From assembly GCA_963711465.1 (NCBI GenBank), contig CAVQEG010000002.1:558001-622000 (forward strand): DNA of 64,000 bases. Direction: 5' to 3'. Each line of letters starts with the position of its first letter. Position 1 is the stretch's first letter. The notes below the pieces were generated by a model, which had not been told where the DNA came from, made no database searches, and worked only from the letters and a program-made list of their open reading frames with translations. Below, piece after piece: positions 56,866-64,000 of the stretch. Position numbers and translations under genes: made by a program. This DNA comes from CAVQEG01 sp963711465 (GTDB lineage: Bacteria; Bacteroidota; Ignavibacteria; OLB7).

Positions 56866-58878
56866 ATGCGAATCCCCATGATCAGACAGGTGCTACTGGC
56901 TCTCGCCATCGTGCTGCTGCTCGCGCCCGAGGTTGCCGCGCAGGACACGAGCGGATTCCACACGGCATTCAAGCTCGGAGTCTACGGCGGCTTCGCGATG
57001 AATCAGCACGACACGCGGGCCAACGTCTTCGACGGCGGTTCGGAGTGCGGGGCGTTCTCGAGCGGGACCGGAACGGGTCCGGCGGCGGGGATCGTGGGTG
57101 AGTTTCCGCTGATGGGACGCTGGCTCGACCTGTACGTCTCGGCCGTCTACGCGCAGCGTGGCGGAGCGTTCAACGAGGCGATCACCGGCGGTCTGCCGAT
57201 ACTCGATCCGAATTCCGACCAGTACGTCGATCTCGTTCGCCGGCACGACTACACGGCGAATCTGGGATACGCCTTCGGCGAATTCGGAGTGCGCACGCGA
57301 CCGATTCCCGGGTTCGATCTGTTCCTGCGGCTCACCGCATCGCTCGGACTTCCGCTGACGACGAGCTACGTGCAGACCGAGACCATCCAGGAGCCGGACG
57401 GGGTGGTCTATCCGGAGACCAACGAGCGGACACGGGAGGTGTCCAGCGGCAGGATCGTCGACGTCGACATGCTCTCGGGGCTCTCCGGCGCGCTCGGCTA
57501 CGACATTCCGATCGGCGACCGGCTCACGGTCGCACCCGAAGTGAGCTACCACTACACATTCGGCGACGTGACGCCGCACTATCGATGGCGGATCAACACG
57601 ATCACCGGTGGCGTGGCGGTCAAATGGGCGTTCGGATCGTATCCACCGGAACCCGAGCCGGCGCCTGCGCCGCCGCCGATCGTCGAGCACGCGCCGAGCC
57701 CGCCTCCGGCACCACGGGTTCGGCTGGCGACGGTACCGCCGGATCGGCTGCATATCGTGCAGACGGTGGTGACCGAGACGTTCCCGGTGCTGCCCTACAT
57801 CTTCTTCGACAGCGCGAGCGCGGAGATACCGGCGCGATACAACCGCAGTCGGCCCGGGGCGCCGTTCGACGAATCGCGACTGCCGCACCACTCGCTGGCG
57901 GCCTACTACGACATTCTCGATATCGTCGGCAGCCGCATGGCCACGAGCGACTCGGGAACGATCACGCTCAACGGCACCACCGACGGTCGCGAGGACGAGG
58001 CATCGGCGAAGGATCTGGCGCGCGAGCGTGCGGCGAGCATTCGCGACTACCTGGTCGATCGCTGGAAGGTCGACCCCGCACGGATCACGGTGACGACGAG
58101 TCAGCGGCCGGCGTTCCCATCGAGCGCGGAGTACACCGAGGGACTCGAGGAGAACCGCCGCGTGGAGATCAGCGCGAGCACACCGTCGCTGCTGCTGCCG
58201 CTGGTCTTCGAGCGGTTCAACGAGTATGAATTCTCCCCGAAGTCACTTGGCTTCACCTCCGAGAGCGACCGGCGGGGCGAGGTCACCGGCTGGCGATTGC
58301 GGGTGAGCGCCGACGGCACGACGGTGCACGGGGCGGGCGGCGACGAATCGGTGCCGGAGAATCACGAGTGGAAGCTGGACGAATCTTCGATCGAGGCGAT
58401 TGCCGGAGCGCTGGCGGCGGACGATTCGCTTCACGCGGTGATGACCGTCGACGACGCGCACGGGCAGCACTCGAGCGCGGAGACGTCGATACCGGTGAGC
58501 ATCGAGCAGAATCCCTTCGAGGTGAGCCGCCTGAGTCTGGTGGTATTCGACTTCGACCGATCGGAGATCAGCGAGCCGAATCGGCGGATGGTCTCCTCGT
58601 TCGTCGCCTCATCGATTCATCCGGCATCGACGTCGACGATCACCGGATCGACCGATCGGCTTGGGGAGCTGGCGCACAACATGGAGCTGTCCGAGTCGAG
58701 GGCGCAGGCGGTTCGCACGCTGATTCTTGCGGAGCGATCCGATGCGAACATTCTCGACACGCGGGGAATCGGTTCATCGAAGCTGGACTACGACAACGCG
58801 CTTCCGGAGGGGCGATACTACTGCCGCACGGTGACGGTGGAGGTGAAGACGCCGGTTACGGAGATGAGCGCGAAGTAG
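56866..58878 (+). CDS. OmpA-family outer-membrane protein with two OmpA-like domains
   Basis: 670 residues. Signal peptide (MIRQVLLALAIVLLLAPEVAA), an N-terminal barrel-like region (about 30-255, ending with GGVAVKWAFG), a Pro-rich linker (PPEPEPAPAPPPIVEHAPSP), then an OmpA-like domain (YIFFDSASAEIP, ITLNGTTDGREDEASAKDLARERAASIRDYLV, EENRRVEIS) and a second, C-terminal one (LVVFDFDRSEISEPNRRM, ITGSTDRLGELAHNMELSESRAQAVRTLIL). OmpA domains bind peptidoglycan. Its position right after the T9SS cargo suggests cell-surface anchoring; inferred. ATG at 56866 (an in-frame Met at residue 5 is possible). Confidence 0.87.
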   Translation: MRIPMIRQVLLALAIVLLLAPEVAAQDTSGFHTAFKLGVYGGFAMNQHDTRANVFDGGSECGAFSSGTGTGPAAGIVGEFPLMGRWLDLYVSAVYAQRGGAFNEAITGGLPILDPNSDQYVDLVRRHDYTANLGYAFGEFGVRTRPIPGFDLFLRLTASLGLPLTTSYVQTETIQEPDGVVYPETNERTREVSSGRIVDVDMLSGLSGALGYDIPIGDRLTVAPEVSYHYTFGDVTPHYRWRINTITGGVAVKWAFGSYPPEPEPAPAPPPIVEHAPSPPPAPRVRLATVPPDRLHIVQTVVTETFPVLPYIFFDSASAEIPARYNRSRPGAPFDESRLPHHSLAAYYDILDIVGSRMATSDSGTITLNGTTDGREDEASAKDLARERAASIRDYLVDRWKVDPARITVTTSQRPAFPSSAEYTEGLEENRRVEISASTPSLLLPLVFERFNEYEFSPKSLGFTSESDRRGEVTGWRLRVSADGTTVHGAGGDESVPENHEWKLDESSIEAIAGALAADDSLHAVMTVDDAHGQHSSAETSIPVSIEQNPFEVSRLSLVVFDFDRSEISEPNRRMVSSFVASSIHPASTSTITGSTDRLGELAHNMELSESRAQAVRTLILAERSDANILDTRGIGSSKLDYDNALPEGRYYCRTVTVEVKTPVTEMSAK

Positions 58879-58986
58879 GCGGCGACGGGCACATGCTGGC
58901 ACGCGGATGGAGTGATGCGGGGGGTCATCCAATGGACAGGTGGGGTGAAACGAGAATGCGAAGCAACTGGACGCGGAGGTGCGACC

Positions 58987-59052
58987 ATGCGACCACTCTT
59001 CTTCTTCACCCTGATGCTGTTCGCAGTGATCCTACTGCTGACAGTCACGTGA
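58987..59052 (+). CDS. 21-residue hydrophobic peptide ORF
   Basis: ATG at 58987 followed by MRPLFFFTLMLFAVILLL and ending TVT with a TGA stop: one membrane helix with a basic start. GGAGG lies seven bases upstream of the ATG, a far better site than most genes here, and a very strong terminator begins 21 bp after the stop. This could be a small membrane protein or a leader peptide. Too short for family comparison; real expression not shown. Confidence 0.5.
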   Translation: MRPLFFFTLMLFAVILLLTVT

Positions 59053-59072
59053 ATGTCAACGGCAAGACTTGA

Positions 59073-59120
59073 GCGGCCCCTGCCTCGGAAACGGAGTTTC
59101 CGGAGCAGGGGCCGCTGTTT
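59073..59120 (+). terminator. Very strong intrinsic terminator after the OmpA gene
   Basis: Outer stem GCGGCCCCTGC (59073-59083) / GCAGGGGCCGC (59105-59115) continues into an inner stem CGGAAAC (59086-59092) / GTTTCCG (59096-59102) with a 3-nt loop, then TGTTT. 18 paired bases in all. Confidence 0.88.
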
Positions 59121-59172
59121 GGCGGGTCCGCGGCCGTTGCGGTGGGGCGGGTCCGCGGCCGTTGCGGTGGGG
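59121..59172. repeat. Two tandem 25-bp direct repeats
   Basis: CGGGTCCGCGGCCGTTGCGG begins at 59123 and again at 59148, a 25-bp step. Directly after the terminator. Nothing else recognisable up to the aminotransferase start at 59519, a gap of about 350 bp that should hold its promoter. Confidence 0.8.
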
Positions 59173-59518
59173 CGTCCGTTTCCCCGGACTGAAGTTGCGG
59201 GCAACGGCGATCTCGACCGCGGTTGCGGAGCGCGCGGGGAGGGATCTGCGTGCAATAACGGCTTATGGAGCTTGTGAGATTCTCCGGAGAACGTACATTA
59301 TGGCTCAGCCCACTGCCGTCTCTCATCCCGTTTCCTAACGGAATCCGCTTCGCTGACGAAGCTCGTAGACGATTCGGCGCGCCCCGGTGCCCGTACCGTG
59401 TGGAAATCGATCGCTCGCCGCCGCACCGGCGACCGCGTACGTCCGGTTTCCTTCACCCACCGCTCCGCGCCCCTGGCCTCCCTGCCACTGTCAATCCGAT
59501 TTTACGGAGGAGACCCCG

Positions 59519-60697
59519 ATGAACGTTAGCGTGATCCGTTCGCATAACCGCGCGCCCCTGCCTAACCCCGCTGACCTCGGCTTCGGTCGACACTTCACCG
59601 ACCATATGTTCCTCATGGAGTTCGACCCCTCCCGTGGTTGGCACTCCCCTCGCGTCGAACCCTACCAGGCCTTCGCCCTCGATCCCGCCAACCTTACCCT
59701 CCACTACGGACAGGCAATCTTCGAAGGCCTCAAGGCCTACCGCTGGGCCGATGGCTCCGTCCACCTCTTCCGGCCGGAACTCAACGTCGCTCGCTTCGCC
59801 CGCTCCGCCCGCCGCCTCTGTATGCCCGAGTTCGATCAACACCTCGTCCTCGATGCAATCATGACCCAGGTCGCCGTCGATCGACGCTGGGTCCCCGCGC
59901 ACCCCGGTACCTCCCTCTATATCCGGCCGACCCTCATCGCAACCCAGAATGCCCTCGGCGTTACCCCCGCCAATCAGTACCTCCTCTACATCATTACCTC
60001 CCCCGTCGGGAACTACTACCGCAAGGATTCCACCCGAATCCTCGTCGAAGAAAAATATGTTCGTGCAGCCCCCGGTGGCATGGGCGAAGTCAAAACCGCC
60101 GGTAACTACGCCGCATCCCTCGCCGCCAGCCGCGAAGCCATCTCCCGTGGGTTCGATCAGGTCCTCTGGCTCGATGCCATCGAACGTCGGTTCGCTGAAG
60201 AAGTCGGTACCATGAACATCTTCTTCGTCATCGACGATACCCTCGTTACCCCGCCCCTCGGTGGCACCATCCTCCCCGGTATCACCCGCCGTACCGTCAT
60301 CGAACTCGCCACCAGCTGGGGTGTCACCGTCGAGGAACGCCGGATCTCCATGGACGAAATCGCCGACGCCCACGCCGATGGCCGCCTCAAGGAAGTCTTC
60401 GGCAGCGGTACCGCCGCAGTTATCTCCCCCGTCGATGAACTCAACTACCAGGGTCGCCCGCTGCCGATCGAACCGGGTGAGCACGCCCTCTGGAAACGAC
60501 TCAAGGAGACCATCACCGGCGTGCAGTTCGGCCGACTCCCCGATACCTTCGGCTGGATGGTCGATGTCCCCGAGCTGCCCGAAGAACACTCGCCCCGCCA
60601 GTGGCGCGATCTCGTCGCCGAAACCCGTATGCGCTTCCCCGGTCCGAACGTGGTTCGACCCGGTGCCGCGGATGTCGACGCCGACGACGAAAACTGA
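59519..60697 (+). CDS. ilvE: Branched-chain amino acid aminotransferase
   Basis: 392 residues. Transfers amino groups between branched-chain amino acids and 2-oxoglutarate using PLP. Signatures: LHYGQAIFEGLKAYRWADGSVHLFRP, the PLP lysine Lys192 in GGMGEVKTAGNYAASL, IERRFAEEVGTMNIFFV and PPLGGTILPGITRRTVIELA, GSGTAAVISPV. Complete, slightly long at the C-terminus (acidic tail VDADDEN). GGAGGAG precedes the ATG closely. Third codon positions are almost all C, more so than in neighbours, suggesting high expression. The DUF1800 gene follows after about 190 bp. Confidence 0.95.
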   Translation: MNVSVIRSHNRAPLPNPADLGFGRHFTDHMFLMEFDPSRGWHSPRVEPYQAFALDPANLTLHYGQAIFEGLKAYRWADGSVHLFRPELNVARFARSARRLCMPEFDQHLVLDAIMTQVAVDRRWVPAHPGTSLYIRPTLIATQNALGVTPANQYLLYIITSPVGNYYRKDSTRILVEEKYVRAAPGGMGEVKTAGNYAASLAASREAISRGFDQVLWLDAIERRFAEEVGTMNIFFVIDDTLVTPPLGGTILPGITRRTVIELATSWGVTVEERRISMDEIADAHADGRLKEVFGSGTAAVISPVDELNYQGRPLPIEPGEHALWKRLKETITGVQFGRLPDTFGWMVDVPELPEEHSPRQWRDLVAETRMRFPGPNVVRPGAADVDADDEN

Positions 60698-60884
60698 TCG
60701 CCCCGCGATACCCTCCGGGAACCACTCGCGCCGACCCGCCTCCAACCACATTCCATGCGCCACACGCTGCAACCACGCGGCGTGTGGCGTGTCAACAGGC
60801 GGTCGCTTCTCCCCCCAACACCCGCCCCTCCCCGATGCGCCCGACCGAATTTTCCCAGTCATTCCAACGATCGGAGCCCCTGCC

Positions 60885-62546
60885 ATGGGTTATGACCGCA
60901 GAGACTTTCTGACGCTCGGTGCCACCACGCGCACCCGTCGCCTTCGCCGGACCGGCCGCGCCTTCCTGCGTGAAAACGGCGCGCAGACCCCCTCGCCCGT
61001 CCACGCCCGACGCAGCGATACCGGACTCGATCCCTGGCGCGCATCAGCGTCCGCCGACTGGGATTATACCCGGGCGGCCCACCTGCTGCGACGCGCAATG
61101 GTCGGCCCGACCGACGCCGAAATCCGCCAGGCCGTCGCCGATGGCCTCGATGCCACCGTCGAAAAGCTGCTCACGCCGTTCGACCCCGCTACCACCGATA
61201 TCGCAGACTGGATCGGTGCCGATGTCGAAACACGCCCCCCAAGCACCGACCCCAGCGATCCCGACTACCAGGCCTGGCTGCAACAGCGTTTCATGCGACG
61301 CGATGAACTCGGTCGCTGGTGGATGCGCACCATCACCGATTCGCCCGTCTCGATCCAGGAACGCATGACCCTCGTCTGGCACAACCACTTCACCAGCTCC
61401 ATCGAGACCGTCAACTTCGCCGAGTTCATGTACGTGCAGAATCAACTGCTGCGCACCATGGGACTCGGCAACTTCAAGTCGTTCGTCCGCAGCGTCACCG
61501 TCGATATGGCGATGCTGATCTACCTCGATGGAATCAAGAACTACAAACTCCCCAACCGCGATAACATCAATGAGAACTACGCCCGCGAGCTGATGGAGCT
61601 CTTCACCATGGGCGTCTATGACTGGGACGGCAACGCCAACTACTCCGAATCCGATGTCCACGAGGGCGCTCGCTCGCTCAGCGGCTGGACCGTCACGCAG
61701 TCCGAACCCCGCTCCCGCTTCGTCTCCCTCACCAGCCACTTCGAGCCGACCATGTGGGACAGCGGCACCAAGACCTACCTCGGACGAACCGGTGCGTGGA
61801 ATACCGACGATGTCATGGACATCATCTTCGAAGAACGCGGCGTGCAGATCTCCAGGTTCGTCTGCGAGAAACTCTACCGCGCCTTCGTCTACGACGTTCC
61901 CGATCGGGTGGTGATCGATGAAATGGCGACCAACCTCCGCGACAACGGCTGGGAGCTGCGCCCGGTCATCGACACGCTCCTCAGAAGCGAACACTTCTTC
62001 GATGAAACCAACATCGGTGCACTGCACAAGAGCCCCATCGATCTGCTGCTCGGCATGATCCGCTCGATGCGCCTGACGCCCGTGCCCGACTTCGATGACT
62101 CGCTCGGAACGCGATCCAGACGCGATCTGGTCACGCGCACGATCGCCCTCGGGATGGAGCTGTTCAATCCGCCGAACGTGAAGGGCTGGCCCGCCGGCCG
62201 GACGTGGACGAGCACCTCGACGCTGCCGCAGCGGCAGAAGTTCGCCATCGATGTCGCCAACGGTGCCCTCGCCGTCGCACGCCAGACCGTCTATGGATTC
62301 GATCCGGTTGAATTCGCCCGTGCCTTTCCGAACCCCGATTCGCTCAGCACGCTGAGTCAGGACATGGCCATGTTCCTGCTGAACACCGCGCCCTCGGATC
62401 CGGAGTCGCAGACGCTGTACAACACGATTCTGGACAACGGGGTTTCCTACGAGTGGAATCTGGACGATCCGGACCAGCGGGCAGCCGAACGAATTCGCAA
62501 GTACCTCACCGCCGCGTTCCAGCTGGCGAAATTCCAGCTCACCTGA
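60885..62546 (+). CDS. DUF1800 family protein (second copy)
   Basis: 553 residues, starting MGYDRRDFLTLGATTRTRR with a twin-arginine-like motif. DUF1800 features: AAHLLRRAMVGPTDAEI, LVWHNHFTSS, ENYARELMELFTMGVYDW followed by YSESDVHEGARSLSGW, KSPIDLLLGMIRSM and ELFNPPNVKGWPAGRTW. Paralogue of the protein at 48700. Family function unknown. A DUF1501 gene follows 29 bp downstream. ATG at 60885; the longer frame runs through the aminotransferase gene out of frame and is not used. Confidence 0.93.
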   Translation: MGYDRRDFLTLGATTRTRRLRRTGRAFLRENGAQTPSPVHARRSDTGLDPWRASASADWDYTRAAHLLRRAMVGPTDAEIRQAVADGLDATVEKLLTPFDPATTDIADWIGADVETRPPSTDPSDPDYQAWLQQRFMRRDELGRWWMRTITDSPVSIQERMTLVWHNHFTSSIETVNFAEFMYVQNQLLRTMGLGNFKSFVRSVTVDMAMLIYLDGIKNYKLPNRDNINENYARELMELFTMGVYDWDGNANYSESDVHEGARSLSGWTVTQSEPRSRFVSLTSHFEPTMWDSGTKTYLGRTGAWNTDDVMDIIFEERGVQISRFVCEKLYRAFVYDVPDRVVIDEMATNLRDNGWELRPVIDTLLRSEHFFDETNIGALHKSPIDLLLGMIRSMRLTPVPDFDDSLGTRSRRDLVTRTIALGMELFNPPNVKGWPAGRTWTSTSTLPQRQKFAIDVANGALAVARQTVYGFDPVEFARAFPNPDSLSTLSQDMAMFLLNTAPSDPESQTLYNTILDNGVSYEWNLDDPDQRAAERIRKYLTAAFQLAKFQLT

Positions 62547-62575
62547 TCACCACATTCCACCGGGAGAGAATTCAG

Positions 62576-64000
62576 ATGAAACGCAGAGACTTTCTGACCA
62601 GACTGGCCGGCACCGGTATCGTTCTGCCGGTGACGCTCGGCTTTCCGCGGCTGCGCGCCTTCGCACAGTCCCCCGCAGGTTCCCAGTTCATGCGCGTCGC
62701 CTCATCGAACAACGACCACGTGCTGGTGATCATCCGCATGGCCGGGGGCAACGACGGACTGAACACGATCATTCCGTATGCGAACGACCTGTACTACACC
62801 GCCCGCAAGCAGGGCACCGACGACGACCTGTCGATCGATGCAGGCTCGGTGATCCGACTGAGCGATTCGACGCGGATGGGAATGCATCCCTCGCTGTCGA
62901 TGCTCGCCGAACTCTACGAGGAGCAGAAGGTGTCGGTGGTGCAGAACGTCGGCTACCCGAGCCAGAATCAGTCGCACTTCCGATCGACCGACATCTGGCT
63001 GAGCGGATCGGACGCCGATGTGTTCGAATCGACCGGATGGTACGCCCGGTACCTCGAAGAGCGCTACCCGGATTACCCCGACGTGCTGCCGAACGATCCG
63101 TTCGCCATCGAACTCGGCACGTTCCTCAGCACGACGCTCATCGGCGCGCAGAACAACATGGGAGTGGCCGTGGCGGATCTCAGCTACGTGCCGGGCATGC
63201 CCGACCCCGATCCGGTCGAGCCGACGCATGCCGGCGACGAGGAAGCGTACGTGCGCGAGATCGAGCGGCAGTCGAACATCTTCTCCAACGCGATCATCAA
63301 CGCGGCGGCACGTCAGCCGACGAATTCCGACGGGATCACCTATCCCACCACGCCGCTGGCGCAGGGACTGGCTGCGATCGCACGGCTGATCGCCGCCGGA
63401 CTCGGCACGCAGCTGTACATCATCAACGTCGGCGGCTACGACACGCATACCAATCAGCTGTCGGTGCAGGCGACGCTGCACCAGACGTTCGCCGAAGCGA
63501 TCCACGCCTTCCAGCGTGACGTCGAGGCGTTCGGTATCGATTCCCGCGTCGCCGTGGCCACCGTCAGCGAGTTCGGCCGTCGCGTCGAATCCAACGGTAC
63601 GGGCACCGACCACGGCTCGGCCGCTCCGCTGCTGGTCATCGGATCGGGAGTGATCGGCGGGCTGATCGGCGAGGAGCCGAATCTTTCGGACCTCGAGGGA
63701 CAGGGCAACATCCGGATGACCAACGACTTCCGGCAGGTGTACGCCTCGATCCTGGGACAGTGGTACGGTGCGACCGACGAGCTGATCGATGGCGTGGCGC
63801 TGCCAAGGCACTTCGAGCAGCTTCCGATCTTCCGGCAGTCGCCGTCGTCGGTTGCGACCTCCGACACCGCGTCACGTGCGCTCGTGCTCGGACAGAACTA
63901 CCCGAATCCCGCGACCACCTCGACCAGCATTCCCGTCGGCGGTATCGCTTCGAACGCGACCGCGACACTCGGTGTCTACACCGTCGATGGACGCCAGGTG
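62576..64000 (+). CDS. DUF1501 family protein with T9SS sorting domain (second copy, cut by window edge)
   Basis: 475 residues visible; the gene runs off the right edge. Starts MKRRDFLTRLAGTGIVLPVT, a twin-arginine-like signal, preceded by GGGAGAG. DUF1501 motifs: VLVIIRMAGGNDGLNTIIP, QSHFRSTDIWLSG, VGGYDTHTNQ and VSEFGRRVESNGTGTDHGSA. The last visible stretch LGQNYPNPATTSTSIPVGG and LGVYTVDGRQV is the start of a type A sorting domain, so it too is a T9SS cargo. Paralogue of the gene at 50299, again paired with a DUF1800 gene. Confidence 0.93.
   Translation, partial: MKRRDFLTRLAGTGIVLPVTLGFPRLRAFAQSPAGSQFMRVASSNNDHVLVIIRMAGGNDGLNTIIPYANDLYYTARKQGTDDDLSIDAGSVIRLSDSTRMGMHPSLSMLAELYEEQKVSVVQNVGYPSQNQSHFRSTDIWLSGSDADVFESTGWYARYLEERYPDYPDVLPNDPFAIELGTFLSTTLIGAQNNMGVAVADLSYVPGMPDPDPVEPTHAGDEEAYVREIERQSNIFSNAIINAAARQPTNSDGITYPTTPLAQGLAAIARLIAAGLGTQLYIINVGGYDTHTNQLSVQATLHQTFAEAIHAFQRDVEAFGIDSRVAVATVSEFGRRVESNGTGTDHGSAAPLLVIGSGVIGGLIGEEPNLSDLEGQGNIRMTNDFRQVYASILGQWYGATDELIDGVALPRHFEQLPIFRQSPSSVATSDTASRALVLGQNYPNPATTSTSIPVGGIASNATATLGVYTVDGRQV

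Noticed and set aside
55245..56972. Long antisense frames opposite the large T9SS cargo and OmpA genes
   Set aside because: Shadow frames rich in Arg/Val/Asp; no signal, no family, sense strand well supported.

Overview
The window reads as a GC-rich chromosomal segment of a Gram-negative bacterium of the Bacteroidota/FCB group. The best hint is the repeated presence of type IX secretion C-terminal sorting domains (proteins at 50299, 51930 and 62576) on DUF1501 and choice-of-anchor-type proteins, together with DUF4402 pilins, a DUF2723 membrane protein, and many genes lacking a Shine-Dalgarno site. A Kapabacteria- or Ignavibacteria-like lineage fits, but this is inference; no rRNA marker is present.

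Region by region. 1-3990: a RAYT-type (IS200-like, HUH) transposase gene flanked by two long repeat arrays that are homologous to each other in inverted orientation; the left array has an exact 224-bp period. 4009-10441: a minus-strand housekeeping/accessory stretch (DoxX, outer-membrane barrel, VOC protein, two small membrane proteins, a protein made of six SANT/Myb-like repeats, polysaccharide deacetylase). 10447-30063: a very large type I CRISPR-Cas locus (I-B-like). It has 123 repeats (122 spacers), all oriented on the minus strand, with the leader at 19823-20395 next to cas2. An IS5-like element with a 4-bp target duplication splits the array. The minus-strand operon runs cas6-cas5-cas3-cas8-cas7-cas4-cas1-cas2. 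cas1 is interrupted after codon 18 by an ISL3-family element (8-bp target duplication), and that element's transposase is itself broken by a 147-bp MITE-like insertion. Interference genes look intact, while spacer acquisition is probably crippled.

30533-35130: WYL regulator, DUF302 protein, UbiB-family kinase, and WecB-like UDP-GlcNAc 2-epimerase. 35571-40820: a minus-strand chaperone-usher-like pilus operon (major DUF4402 pilin, PapD-like chaperone, second DUF4402 subunit with a His/Gly/Asp tail, usher, small unknown protein). 41704-48440: DUF2723, RuvC, DUF368 (PopT-like), BON lipoprotein, GT9, DnaJ-like protein, thioredoxin. 48700-64000: two DUF1800-DUF1501 gene pairs. The first is in an apparent operon with a 1643-residue T9SS cargo and an OmpA-family outer-membrane protein, ending in a 21-codon hydrophobic ORF and a very strong terminator; the second follows a branched-chain aminotransferase gene, and its DUF1501 gene runs off the right edge.

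The genes work together most clearly in three places: the CRISPR-Cas locus (adaptation, processing, interference), the pilus operon (subunits, chaperone, usher) and the DUF1800/DUF1501/T9SS cargo/OmpA cluster (cell-surface export and display). All identifications come from reading sequence and motif recognition; no database search was run.
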